Positions 1 through 8,452 are shown, numbered from the stretch's first letter. The stretch is 22,081 nt of DNA from JBPBPI01 sp050954885 (GCA_050954885.1 JBPBPI010000185.1:1-22081); one strand, 5' to 3'. Notes: generated from the sequence alone by a model not told the origin. Numbers and translations: made by a program.

Positions 1-1
1 T

Positions 2-76
2 AACGCTTTTGCTCATCTTATTGCTGGGATGATCAATTATCAACTTAGACACGATAAACCTTCTCTACAACCTTAA
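2..76 (+). CDS. Possible C-terminal end of an IS transposase (partial)
   Basis: An open frame enters from the left edge and ends with TAA at 74-76. It gives 24 residues, beginning NAFAHLIAGMINYQ and ending DKPSLQP. The pattern F-x-x-L-x-x-G-M-I-x-Y followed by K-P-S-L resembles, from memory, the C-terminal tail of DDE transposases such as the IS982 family. Catalytic residues would lie outside the window, so the call rests on a short tail only. It converges on, and overlaps by 12 bp, the minus-strand secreted-protein gene that ends at 65. It could also be a chance open frame. Confidence 0.35.
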   Translation, partial: NAFAHLIAGMINYQLRHDKPSLQP

Positions 77-673
77 GCATAACTCGGGTTTGTCTAAACG
101 TTTCCACATATTTTCAGCATTAATAGAATCAAGTAATGTTCTTTTGAAAATATTATTAAAATAAATTGCAAAATCTGAAATTGAAGAGAAATTTTGAATA
201 TTTTGAATATTTTTATCAGGTGATGCATCATTATTAAATTCGTTAGAACAAAAAATTTCTAATTGATATTTACCTACTTGAATAATTTGTTTATCTGAAA
301 AATTGATCGCAAAACATGTTTGATCTTTGAAGCTTTTGTCAGCATCTTTGACATCTGGATTTTGTTTAAGAAAATTTTCAAATAATGTTTGCCAAAAACG
401 TCTGTCATTTTTATAACAAACGGGTCTCAATAAATGATCTTTTCTGACTTCGATTAATTCATTTTCTTCTCCATTTTCAATTTGAATTTGAATGTGACTT
501 ACAGGTGTTGCAAATACAAATTCAAATGAAAAAGGTTTTAGAAAAGCACAACCTGCAAAATTTTTTTTATGATCAATATCAAATATGCTGCTGCTCGATT
601 GAGCTATATTCATCTTTAATTCGATAATAAATAACATTGTTAAAAAAATAAATTTACTTAAACGTTTTTCCAC
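65..673 (-). CDS. Small secreted protein of unknown function, possibly 3'-truncated
   Basis: This is a 202-residue protein of no family I recognise. The start is GTG at 673, supported by an AAGGA ribosome binding site (682-686) eight bases upstream. Residues 1-24 look like a signal peptide: a basic start (EKR, K7), a hydrophobic stretch FIFLTMLFII, and a likely cut after MNIA. The mature part is polar, rich in Asn, Asp, Phe and Lys, with several cysteines that could form disulfides in the periplasm or outside the cell. It lies 34 bp downstream of addA on the same strand and may be read through from that operon, but nothing links it functionally to DNA repair. Its last eight codons (KPELCLRL) coincide with the possible IS end at 65-91, so the original C-terminus may have been lost. 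Confidence 0.6.
   Translation of the reverse strand: MEKRLSKFIFLTMLFIIELKMNIAQSSSSIFDIDHKKNFAGCAFLKPFSFEFVFATPVSHIQIQIENGEENELIEVRKDHLLRPVCYKNDRRFWQTLFENFLKQNPDVKDADKSFKDQTCFAINFSDKQIIQVGKYQLEIFCSNEFNNDASPDKNIQNIQNFSSISDFAIYFNNIFKRTLLDSINAENMWKRLDKPELCLRL
77..91. repeat. Candidate IS terminal inverted-repeat end
   Basis: Read on the minus strand this stretch is AAACCCGAGTTATGC, directly after the stop of the possible transposase. I recall similar ends in IS982-type elements. The partner repeat would lie to the left of the window, so this cannot be confirmed here. Confidence 0.25.
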
Positions 674-707
674 TCAATAGTTCCTTTAAAAATTAATTTT
701 AAATTTT

Positions 708-3700
708 TCATAATGATGCAAAATTTATTTCTTCAAAAGAAAATTCGTCAAGCCATAAAATCCAAACACGAATTTGATAAGTCGGATAAAGATTTTTAAT
801 GAGTTGCTTGTAAATATTTAATCGATTTTTTATCTTACGTGACAACTGTGGTGTCGTTGCATGTATATGTTCTACAATCCAAACTTCACTATCTAAAACC
901 ATTAAATAATCAAGGGTGATAGAATATAGTTTTTCGCCCATGTATCCAGTTAAGGAAATATTTGAACAATAAGGACGGATAAAAAAGTTTTTAACATTGG
1001 AATGCTGAGCTAACATTGTCAAAGCATCGCGATCTAGCCTTTTATCCTGGATGTCAAAGTCAATTTTAATAGAATTATTTGTCTCAAGATTTGCTTCTTC
1101 AAACATCCAATTTGGCATTTCTTGTGATTGATGAATAATATCATCAGACGCCAGAGAATCAGTAATAATGGTAAGACTTGATGATGCGTCAGACGTCAGC
1201 GTTGACCATTGATAGACTTCGCCAAAATCTAATTTTTTTTTCTGACCTTTGTGCTTCATGGCATCTTCAATCATATGATACCATGATCCCTCGAGAGAGC
1301 GTTGATTGTTGTGATGGCCACAAATATAAAGTTGATCTTCTGCACGCGTGATCGCCACATATAAAAGACGACGATATTCTTGATCTTGTAAAACTTTCAT
1401 CTCATTTTTTAAAGTGGTTGTCACAGGAATTTCATGAGATTTTGAAGGTGACCATAAAAAAGTTGATGTATCTAAATCAGACCATAAAAAAGATTCTTTC
1501 CAGATAGGCTTTGAGGTGGTATCTGCCAAAATGACGATAGGGGCTTGTAATCCTTTAGCACCGTGAACGGTCATAATCCTAATTTCACCAGTGTCCTTTT
1601 GAGATAGATCGCGCTTAATTTCGATATTATTTTGACGCAGCCAATGCAAAAAACTTTGTAAAGAATTGGTGGCTTGATTTTGATAAGTGTGGGTAAGGGT
1701 GATAAATTCTTCCAAAGGATCAATAACTTCTTCACCAAATCGAGCAATCATTTTTTGCATGCCGCGATGACCAAATAAAATTTCACTGTAAAGGGTAAAA
1801 GGAGAGCAGAAATCGACTTGAGCCAAAAGTTTAGAAAGTCGCGCGTAAACTTGTTTGAAAGGAGACTCATGCTGATGATCCCGCAACCTCTCCCATAAAC
1901 TTTTGGATTCTCGCGTGGTGGCCAGATGAAATAAATCATCTTCATTTAAATCACCCAAAGGACTTTTTAAAACACAAGCTAAAGAAAAATCGTCTTCCGG
2001 CAGAAGTAAAAATTCTCCCAAAGCCATAAGATCTTGAATCGCCAATTGATCCAGTAATTTAAGGCGGTCCAATCCACTGACCGGAATGCCTTTTGCTTTT
2101 AAAGCTTGAATGAGAGCCGGAACAAAAGCTGTTCGCTTTCGCACTAAAATTAAAATATCATCTTCTTGTATGACGCGTGCGCGCGCAGGAATTATTTTAC
2201 CTTGTCTCAGCCACATTTCAATTTGATTAGCAATACGACGGGCTAGTGCTGTTTGAAGATGTATAGATTCTGATGACGTCTCTTCAGATAAATCATCGGG
2301 TTTAATCAGAGGCCATAATTCGACGTGCCCTGCATGATGAGTTCTGAAACACAAATGTTGTAGATGCTGTTCTTCACAAACACCCGCACGCATCGAAGGA
2401 GATGCAAACAAATGATCAACAAATTCTAAAATAGGGGCGGTTGATCTGAAAGATAAATTCATATCTAAGTTTTGCCAAGCATTTTGATTTGCAGGCAAAA
2501 GACGCGAAAAATGATGACGCATACTCGAAAAGATTTTGGGATCAGTGCCTTGAAACCCATAGATAGATTGTTTGCCGTCACCCACAGCAAATAAAGTTCG
2601 ATATTGACTTTTCACGCCTTCACCCGAAAAAAATTCTGCTGTGAGAGCATTGATGATTGACCATTGTAAAGTGTTGGTATCTTGAGCTTCATCAACCAAA
2701 AGATGATCGATGCCGCCGTCTAATTTATATAAAACCCATAGGGCCAGATCATTATGGTTCAAAAGATCGCTGGCTTTTAAAATCAAATCATCATAATCCA
2801 AGGCTTGGTGCTCGACTTTAAAAGTTTCGTAATGACTTAAAAGTTGGTGGCCCAGTTGAAGCAACGCTTGAGAGACTTCAGCAATTTTATGTTTTCTAAG
2901 GTTGTGGACAACATTTTGAACAAGGTCAGCTTCTTGCCTAAGCTTGATATCAAGTTTGGGATAAATTTTAACCAAAGTTTGTGTTACGAGCCGCTGACGT
3001 ATTTCGCCCTCAAGGGTTAAAAAATGACCAGCATAACGTTCAAAAGATTCAACATCTTTATCATGCTTCAGCCAGTCAAGAATGGCATCACTGCGCTTTT
3101 GATCGGTTGAAGATCCTTCTTGAAGCTGTTGACCCATTTGCTTAAGTGATGCTTGAGAGACTGTATTATCTGCCCATTGTTGTTGAATGATATTTAAAAG
3201 AGAAAAACCACGCTCTAATTCTAATGTCTCAAAAATTTGATCTCGCGCGGTTTGAAGGCCTGAACTTAAGACTTGCATGAACTTAAGACGATTTTGAACC
3301 AAGGTTTCGCATAGTTGTTTAAAGGTCTCAGAATGAAACTGTTCGGCTAAAACTTTGATCGCAGCCGCCAGATCTTGATTTTGTAAAGATTCTTTTAAAA
3401 CAGCCTCTTGCGCTTGATTCAATAAATCTAAACGCGCATGATCGGTTAAAATATTGGTGTTGAGTGAGATGCTGGCTTCAAAAGGAAAAGAAGCCAACAA
3501 GCCCTGACAAAAGCTATGAATGGTTTGAATGCGAAATCCGTAGGGCATTTCAAGAATTTCTACAAAAAGCTTGCGGGCGCGTTCTTGTAAATCGGGTGTG
3601 GCAGGAATACCCAAGAGGCGATAAATATCTTGCGAAAGTAAAGCATCTGAACAGCTTGCCCAATGACCCAGGCGATCTAAAAGTCGTTGCATCATCTCGG

Positions 3701-3923
3701 CCGCCGCCGCATTGGTAAAGGTGAGACAAAGTATTTTTCGTGCGTCCGCACCATTGAGCAACAAACTAAGAATACGATCGGTTAAAACTTTGGTTTTACC
3801 GGTTCCCGCCGAGGCTGACACCCAAATATGTTGTTCAGGATTGACAGCGGCTTGTTGCTGATCGAGGGCTTGTTGAATGTCTAGATCTTGTTGAGATCGG
3901 TTTTGTAAATTTAAAATGGTCAT
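708..3923 (-). CDS. addA: AddA, helicase subunit of the AddAB recombination complex, with a degenerate nuclease domain
   Basis: AddA is the 3'-5' SF1A helicase of the AddAB helicase-nuclease, which processes double-strand breaks for RecA. I place the start at ATG 3923, overlapping the addB stop in ATGA, giving 1071 residues; an in-frame ATG at 3944 would add seven. Helicase motifs are clear: Walker A ASAGTGKT (about 37-44), motif II DEAQD (411-415), then GDGKQSIYGFQG, LNLSFRST, MTVHGAKGLQ and YVAITRAEDQLY. The C-terminal RecB-type nuclease domain is recognisable (LDYL, VWIVEHI, then IYKQLIKNLYP) but most catalytic positions differ. The usual D-Y-K is E-H-I (1018-1020), the Gln of the QxxxY motif is Arg, and the preceding G-x-x-H-x-L-L helix is not visible. 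The protein is also shorter than the roughly 1150 residues usual in alphaproteobacteria. Expected: active helicase, inactive AddA nuclease. Confidence 0.93.
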   Translation of the reverse strand: MTILNLQNRSQQDLDIQQALDQQQAAVNPEQHIWVSASAGTGKTKVLTDRILSLLLNGADARKILCLTFTNAAAAEMMQRLLDRLGHWASCSDALLSQDIYRLLGIPATPDLQERARKLFVEILEMPYGFRIQTIHSFCQGLLASFPFEASISLNTNILTDHARLDLLNQAQEAVLKESLQNQDLAAAIKVLAEQFHSETFKQLCETLVQNRLKFMQVLSSGLQTARDQIFETLELERGFSLLNIIQQQWADNTVSQASLKQMGQQLQEGSSTDQKRSDAILDWLKHDKDVESFERYAGHFLTLEGEIRQRLVTQTLVKIYPKLDIKLRQEADLVQNVVHNLRKHKIAEVSQALLQLGHQLLSHYETFKVEHQALDYDDLILKASDLLNHNDLALWVLYKLDGGIDHLLVDEAQDTNTLQWSIINALTAEFFSGEGVKSQYRTLFAVGDGKQSIYGFQGTDPKIFSSMRHHFSRLLPANQNAWQNLDMNLSFRSTAPILEFVDHLFASPSMRAGVCEEQHLQHLCFRTHHAGHVELWPLIKPDDLSEETSSESIHLQTALARRIANQIEMWLRQGKIIPARARVIQEDDILILVRKRTAFVPALIQALKAKGIPVSGLDRLKLLDQLAIQDLMALGEFLLLPEDDFSLACVLKSPLGDLNEDDLFHLATTRESKSLWERLRDHQHESPFKQVYARLSKLLAQVDFCSPFTLYSEILFGHRGMQKMIARFGEEVIDPLEEFITLTHTYQNQATNSLQSFLHWLRQNNIEIKRDLSQKDTGEIRIMTVHGAKGLQAPIVILADTTSKPIWKESFLWSDLDTSTFLWSPSKSHEIPVTTTLKNEMKVLQDQEYRRLLYVAITRAEDQLYICGHHNNQRSLEGSWYHMIEDAMKHKGQKKKLDFGEVYQWSTLTSDASSSLTIITDSLASDDIIHQSQEMPNWMFEEANLETNNSIKIDFDIQDKRLDRDALTMLAQHSNVKNFFIRPYCSNISLTGYMGEKLYSITLDYLMVLDSEVWIVEHIHATTPQLSRKIKNRLNIYKQLIKNLYPTYQIRVWILWLDEFSFEEINFASL

Positions 3924-6769
3924 AAGGGGCCTCTCGTGCGCCATTCTTGACGACGTGCCAGAGGGTTATAATCGTTTGAGGCTTGAGGATGAGCAGGATA
4001 GGCCGTGGTCGGCAGATCAAAATAGGCAACCAATTGACATAAACTAACAAAAACTTCTTCGCTTAAAAGAGTGGCTTCAGAAAAAGTCACAATATCGCCG
4101 GCAGGCATGCTTCCTTTCAATTGCCAAAAACTTAACCCGCTGAGTGTAAGTGATGTTGACATTCGCTCCCACGTGCCATGAAGTGAAATTGCACCTTCAA
4201 GGGGTAATTGAACAGCTGTGCCTTGTGTTACTTCTTTGCGCGAGGGCAGGGTACCCGTTTTATAATCAATAATTTCATGAGATCGATCTTTATATAAATC
4301 GATGCGATCGGCTTTGGCACGTAGCATAAAAGGACCGGCCGGTGCGTTGATCATAAGATGACCTTTAAGTTCAGTCCAAGATTTATAAATATTGGACGCC
4401 CGTTTTTGTTCGACCTCGAGAAACCAGTCACATAGTCGGATAAAACGTGGCCACCATAAATTTTGAATTAATAAATTGTCGTATAAGGGGCCAAATCCTT
4501 GACGCCCATAATGCAAAAGACGATCACGTGTTTTATAAGCAGGCGTAGAAGACACATATTCTTCCAAAGCACGATGAACAACAATACCGAAAAGAGCAGG
4601 GGTAATTTCTTTTTCCAATAAAGGTAAAGGTGCTAGTTTTAATATTTTTTTGGCATAAAGTGCATAAGGATCTTGTAGCCAAAGCTGTACTTCGGTTACC
4701 GATAGTTGACGAGGACGAAGGGCAACCGGCGGACAAGGAACAGGAATTTTCAAAGATGACGATGGGGCTCCTAATTCATCTTTTAACAAAGATCGATCTA
4801 GATCTTGGGACCACTTTTGCCAGGGTAACTCTGGATTTAAATGTGATAACAAATTTTGACTTTTTAAAAGAGCTTTTAGGCGCAAAAGCCAGCGCGATTC
4901 AAGAACACTGGCTCCAGCTTCACGTTGAGACCTTGTTAAAATAATATTAGAAGAATGCATGAGTCCTAGCCAGTTTTCAGCAATCAATCCGTTGTAATAG
5001 CAAGTGTCTGGGATACCCAAACGTTGCTTCATATCATAACTCATCCAAGGATCTTGTGTCGCATTATGGGACCAATGAATATCATTCATCGAGCCTAAAA
5101 TAAGCAGATCAAACCGCAACAGACGGGCTTCTAAAATACCCAAAAAATGAACCCGAGGATGCATGCCATAATTTTGCGTCAAACGTAAAGATCGAAGATG
5201 CGTGGTCAGAAGCGAGCTGTATTCCGCAAAATTAAAAAGTTGCTGAGACGAAAACTTTTTAAAATGATCAAACAATTCTGTGATTTCTCGTCCCATCGGC
5301 CTGAGTATCATATCTTGTGCTGATTCGTCAGGATTTTGGGTTAAAAGCTCAAAAGTTTTGAGATGACGATCAACCCATTGTTCCAACCGAAGAAGATTTT
5401 GATTTAAAGGTAAAAGGGCACTTTGAAAGCTTTTATAAAAATCATATAATTCTGGATCGTCAATCTTTTGAACATCAAATTTCTCAAAGGGTGTTAAAGT
5501 TCTGAAATTTTTGATCTCTAATAAACGCGTCAGCCTGCGGCAGTTAAAAGGCAGTCGTCCCAACCGCGTCAAAGGATGTTTGAGTAGACTCAGGATAGCC
5601 ACTGTGTTTAAGGGCTGAAAAACCACATTTAGAATGAGGGCCAAGAAAGATCCTTCTGGCGATTCATATAAAGTCCGACCGTATGAATCATTAGGGATAA
5701 TTTGCCAACGACGCAATTCAGCGGTGACACGATCACATAGACCACGATGGGGGGTCACCAAAGCAATATCGCCGGTATGTTGATCAAGTCCTTGGCGAAT
5801 CATCAGGGCAATGAGCCGTGCCTCTTCTTGCAACGATAACGGCTCGATCAACTGAATATTTTTTAAAATAGGCATCTCAAAATTCTCTGCTTGAGAAAAT
5901 TTTTGAAGACCCTCTAGGTTAAATAAATCTTTGAAAAATGTTGTTTGTTGATCTTTTAAAAGGTCGTTTTGAGAAAAATCTGACAGCGTTTGAATTTGAT
6001 CCCTGGTACATATAATTCTCTCCAAAGTCTGTCGGTGTCCAAATTGAGGATGATATGAGGGCATTGTTTGCCATTGACCTTCAGACATTTCCAGATCAAG
6101 CCCCATAAAAATGATCTCAGATTGAGGCAGATGTAAGATCGATTTTAAAAACCTGCCGACTTGCGGGACAGAGCCAATGATACCTGCCGCAATGATCGTA
6201 TGTTGCGGTGGATATTCATGCCAAAATTTGCATTGTTCGCTCAAGGCTTGATGACGCGCGATTAAGGATTCAATCAAGCCTAAAGACTTGAGACGTTGAG
6301 GCCATTCATGAAAAAGAATGTTAAGAATAGTCAAACTGCCTTGCCAATGGTGGGATAAATTTTCAGGCACCAAAGTTGCAAGTTTTTCAAAGGAAATTTC
6401 TTCAATATAAAATTCGTCCAGTAACTTCATCAAAGAGGTCGATAAAGCCAAGCATTCTTGCCAAAGGTAGGGTGTTTTATCTTGCAAAAGATTGGCCAGC
6501 AATAAATGCCTTTGTAAGGGCGCCAATATTTTTAAATCGGTGTCACGTGTTTGGCTCCAATGGGATAAAGCCTTAATTTTGGGCATAATTAAAGTTTGAG
6601 ATTTGCTTTGCCTCAAGAGTTCCTTTTCCAAATGAGAGCATGCCCGTTCTGATGGCAAAATAATGGTGTAATCTTTAAGATGCAAAGGATCATGCGCGGA
6701 TTTTGATAACAAATGACGCGCAATGACGTGTAAAAAATTTTCTGCATAGGATACTGTGAACAAGGTCAT
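3920..6769 (-). CDS. addB: AddB, nuclease-bearing partner subunit (alphaproteobacterial type)
   Basis: AddB pairs with AddA to resect broken DNA ends. The start is ATG 6769, in an ATGA overlap with the tsaE stop; an in-frame ATG at 6790 would add seven residues but lies inside tsaE. The protein has 949 residues. The N-terminal inactivated-helicase part shows ILPSERACSHLEKELL, where alphaproteobacterial members have an LP-x-R-R-A motif, and no Walker A, as usual for this subgroup. The C-terminal nuclease domain (about 690-949) looks complete: FGIVVHRALEE (His helix), KADRIDLY, EIIDYKTG with D835 and K837, then a downstream QLPLE motif. It therefore probably supplies the only working nuclease of the complex. 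The ATGA junctions on both sides suggest translational coupling with tsaE and addA. Confidence 0.92.
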   Translation of the reverse strand: MTLFTVSYAENFLHVIARHLLSKSAHDPLHLKDYTIILPSERACSHLEKELLRQSKSQTLIMPKIKALSHWSQTRDTDLKILAPLQRHLLLANLLQDKTPYLWQECLALSTSLMKLLDEFYIEEISFEKLATLVPENLSHHWQGSLTILNILFHEWPQRLKSLGLIESLIARHQALSEQCKFWHEYPPQHTIIAAGIIGSVPQVGRFLKSILHLPQSEIIFMGLDLEMSEGQWQTMPSYHPQFGHRQTLERIICTRDQIQTLSDFSQNDLLKDQQTTFFKDLFNLEGLQKFSQAENFEMPILKNIQLIEPLSLQEEARLIALMIRQGLDQHTGDIALVTPHRGLCDRVTAELRRWQIIPNDSYGRTLYESPEGSFLALILNVVFQPLNTVAILSLLKHPLTRLGRLPFNCRRLTRLLEIKNFRTLTPFEKFDVQKIDDPELYDFYKSFQSALLPLNQNLLRLEQWVDRHLKTFELLTQNPDESAQDMILRPMGREITELFDHFKKFSSQQLFNFAEYSSLLTTHLRSLRLTQNYGMHPRVHFLGILEARLLRFDLLILGSMNDIHWSHNATQDPWMSYDMKQRLGIPDTCYYNGLIAENWLGLMHSSNIILTRSQREAGASVLESRWLLRLKALLKSQNLLSHLNPELPWQKWSQDLDRSLLKDELGAPSSSLKIPVPCPPVALRPRQLSVTEVQLWLQDPYALYAKKILKLAPLPLLEKEITPALFGIVVHRALEEYVSSTPAYKTRDRLLHYGRQGFGPLYDNLLIQNLWWPRFIRLCDWFLEVEQKRASNIYKSWTELKGHLMINAPAGPFMLRAKADRIDLYKDRSHEIIDYKTGTLPSRKEVTQGTAVQLPLEGAISLHGTWERMSTSLTLSGLSFWQLKGSMPAGDIVTFSEATLLSEEVFVSLCQLVAYFDLPTTAYPAHPQASNDYNPLARRQEWRTRGPL

Positions 6770-7224
6770 GCTGGCCACCGTTGCTGCCAAGACTCTGAAA
6801 GTGTTAACTCGGCTTGTCTTTGATCATCAGGTCCCATAATCACAAGATTTATTTTAAGCAGCGCACTGGGAAGCCGTAAATTTCCTAAACGTTCAGGCCA
6901 TTCGATCAAACAAATACCTGACGCAAACGCTTCGTCGATGCCCAATTCTAAAACTTCTTCGGAACTTTTAAGACGGTATAGATCATAATGCCAAACATCT
7001 CCTTTAGGTGTGTCATAAGTTTGACTTAATGTGAAGGTGGGGCTGGGAATGGATGTAATTTCTGGATTGAGTAGGGTAATAATTTTCTTAGCCAAGGTTG
7101 TCTTGCCGGCACCTAGATCTCCTTTTAACAACACTACGTCGCAAGGTTGCAAACACTGGACAATTTTCTGTGCTAACGTTTGGGTATCTTGTAAAGAAGG
7201 TAGAGGGTATAAAATATCAAACAT
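6766..7224 (-). CDS. tsaE: TsaE, ATPase for tRNA threonylcarbamoyladenosine (t6A) synthesis
   Basis: TsaE is the cytoplasmic P-loop ATPase that works with TsaB and TsaD to put t6A at position 37 of ANN-decoding tRNAs. The protein has 152 residues, the usual size. Walker A is GDLGAGKT (35-42), followed by SPTFTLSQTY, the conserved WHYDLYRL segment and IDEAF then LIEWPERLG, all typical of the family. The ATG at 7224 overlaps the 3' end of acpS by 8 bp and the gene ends in an ATGA overlap with addB, so it is the second gene of a tight operon. In many alphaproteobacteria a kinase and a nucleotidyltransferase gene for cell-wall sugar recycling sit between tsaE and addB; none is present here. Confidence 0.95.
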   Translation of the reverse strand: MFDILYPLPSLQDTQTLAQKIVQCLQPCDVVLLKGDLGAGKTTLAKKIITLLNPEITSIPSPTFTLSQTYDTPKGDVWHYDLYRLKSSEEVLELGIDEAFASGICLIEWPERLGNLRLPSALLKINLVIMGPDDQRQAELTLSESWQQRWPA

Positions 7225-7633
7225 GTTTAAGTGTATCCAACGCTACTTGTTCAATCACAACAAAAGCCAGCGCATGATCTTGGGTGTCTGAAAGACTTAG
7301 ATGAATGCGTGATTCAAAGCCAGGTAAAAGTTGCGCATTTAGTTTTTGAGCCGCCACGCCTTTTAAAAATAATTTAGGCTTTCCCAAGGCATCGTTGGAA
7401 ACTTCCATGTCTTGAAAGGTAATTTTTTGGACAAACCCCAGGCCAAGGGCTTTGACCAAAGCTTCTTTGGCGGCAAAACGTTTAGCAAAATGACGTGTTG
7501 AAGATGAAAGATCTGTCCCTTTTTGAATTTCCAAAGGCGTGAAGAGCCGCGTCAAGGCACGTGTTCCCCAACGTGACAGCAGACGATCAATTCTGGTCAT
7601 TTCAATCAAATCAGTACCGATGCCAATGATCAT
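7217..7633 (-). CDS. acpS: Holo-[acyl-carrier-protein] synthase
   Basis: AcpS transfers 4'-phosphopantetheine from CoA to a serine of acyl carrier protein, activating it for fatty acid and lipid A synthesis. The protein has 138 residues, close to the family norm. It shows the N-terminal GIGTDLIEM motif with Mg-binding D8, and KRFAAKEALVKAL with E57 and the basic CoA-binding residues. Start ATG 7633 has an AGAGA-like ribosome binding site just upstream. It is the first gene of the acpS-tsaE-addB-addA operon, behind the promoter at 7671-7698. It serves the same acyl-ACP pool used by FabZ, LpxA and LpxD, encoded later in the window. Confidence 0.95.
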   Translation of the reverse strand: MIIGIGTDLIEMTRIDRLLSRWGTRALTRLFTPLEIQKGTDLSSSTRHFAKRFAAKEALVKALGLGFVQKITFQDMEVSNDALGKPKLFLKGVAAQKLNAQLLPGFESRIHLSLSDTQDHALAFVVIEQVALDTLKHV

Positions 7634-7670
7634 GGATTCTCTTTTTAAATTAAATAAATAAGGTTTTAGT

Positions 7671-7698
7671 ATTATACCCTCTGGACGGCATCAAACAA
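7671..7698 (-). promoter_or_regulatory. Sigma-70-type promoter for the acpS-tsaE-addB-addA operon
   Basis: On the minus strand a perfect TATAAT (7676-7671) follows TTGTTT (7698-7693) with a 16-base spacer. It lies about 38 bases upstream of the acpS start in the divergent gap with gpt. The -35 is weak (three of six) but the -10 is consensus. Confidence 0.6.
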
Positions 7699-7748
7699 GC
7701 TGATTACAGTAACAATTTACACCTTTTAAGTTGAAAGATTAAAGTGCG

Positions 7749-8204
7749 ATGCAAGACAAATTTTTTCATGTCAGTTGGGACAAGATTCACCAAGACGCCA
7801 AAGTTCTTTCGGCCAAATTAAAAGGACGACAAGAATGGCAGGGTCTCGTGGCTGTTACACGAGGCGGATTGGTGCCTGCTTCGATTTTGGCACAGGAACT
7901 GGATTTACGTTGGGTCGATACCATTTGTATCGCCAGTTACAGCCAAGACAAGGAAGCAGCCGACATGAATGTCATGAAATCAATTCAAGGCAATGGTAAG
8001 GGACTGATTGTGATCGATGATTTGGTCGACAGCGGACGGACGTTTCATTGGATTCAAAAAAGATTGCCAGAAGCATATTTCACAGCTGTGTATGCTAAAC
8101 CTGAAGGCTGTCATACGCTAAGTCAACCAGATGACGCGGTGACCATCGATCAAGACCAATGGATTGTGTTTCCTTGGGAAGATCAATTGCAACAAGCGGT
8201 CTAA
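7749..8204 (+). CDS. gpt: Xanthine/guanine phosphoribosyltransferase
   Basis: This is a type I phosphoribosyltransferase that makes XMP or GMP from xanthine or guanine and PRPP (purine salvage, cytoplasm or inner membrane face). The protein has 151 residues, as in the Gpt family. The N-terminal part has the VSWDKIHQDA start and the VAVTRGGLVPA loop (R38-G39), and the PRPP-binding motif is LIVIDDLVDSGRT (86-98). The C-terminal part has YAKPEG and a W-x-x-FPWE end, both typical of Gpt. It is transcribed divergently from acpS and is a single gene with no partner. The ribosome binding site is weak. Exact base preference cannot be read from the sequence. Confidence 0.9.
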   Translation: MQDKFFHVSWDKIHQDAKVLSAKLKGRQEWQGLVAVTRGGLVPASILAQELDLRWVDTICIASYSQDKEAADMNVMKSIQGNGKGLIVIDDLVDSGRTFHWIQKRLPEAYFTAVYAKPEGCHTLSQPDDAVTIDQDQWIVFPWEDQLQQAV

Positions 8205-8244
8205 TTTTGAAATGCTTTTGCTGTACTCATGAGATAACTTATAA

Positions 8245-8321
8245 TGGCGCGCCCGAAAAGATTCGAACTCATAACCTTCTGATCCGTAGTCAGATGCTCT
8301 ATCCAATTGAGCTACGGGCGC
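8245..8321 (-). tRNA. tRNA-Arg (anticodon ACG), CCA encoded
   Basis: A full cloverleaf folds on the minus strand. Acceptor stem GCGCCCG pairs with CGGGCGC, the D arm is GCTC/GAGC, and the anticodon stem TCTGA/TCAGA holds the loop CTACGGA (anticodon ACG). There is a 5-base variable loop and the T loop is TTCGAAT. The discriminator is G and CCA is encoded (8245-8247). With A34 changed to inosine it reads CGT, CGC and CGA. The T stem is weak, with one U-U mismatch and one G-U pair. The gene faces gpt tail to tail. Confidence 0.95.
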
Positions 8322-8405
8322 GTAATAAGCTTATAAAAAACTTATCTCCAGAGTACTAACCAATTTATGGTTTATATTCAAGTGAAAAAACACATTGTTT
8401 GACAT

Positions 8406-8433
8406 TTTTGTTAAAAATTACACCTTAACAAAA
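8406..8433. repeat. AT-rich inverted repeat downstream of the first TPR gene
   Basis: TTTTGTTAA (8406-8414) and TTAACAAAA (8425-8433) form a perfect 9-bp stem around a 10-base loop, 20 bases beyond the stop of the 158-residue TPR gene. No T-run follows on either strand, so it is not a standard intrinsic terminator. It might still end transcription of that gene or be an operator. Confidence 0.35.
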
Positions 8434-8452
8434 TCAAACCTAGCAAAAAAAT

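Noticed and set aside
3464..3718. An 84-codon plus-strand frame inside addA
   Set aside because: The opposite strand encodes well-conserved AddA residues here; the plus frame has no ribosome binding site or recognisable motif.
8118..8359. Two frames overlapping the tRNA-Arg gene on both strands
   Set aside because: They run through a perfect tRNA and the end of gpt, with no ribosome binding site and no family resemblance.
8205..8452. The area around tRNA-Arg as an integration site of a genomic island
   Set aside because: No integrase gene and no repeated tRNA 3' end is seen in the window; the TPR genes next to it are not mobile-element genes.
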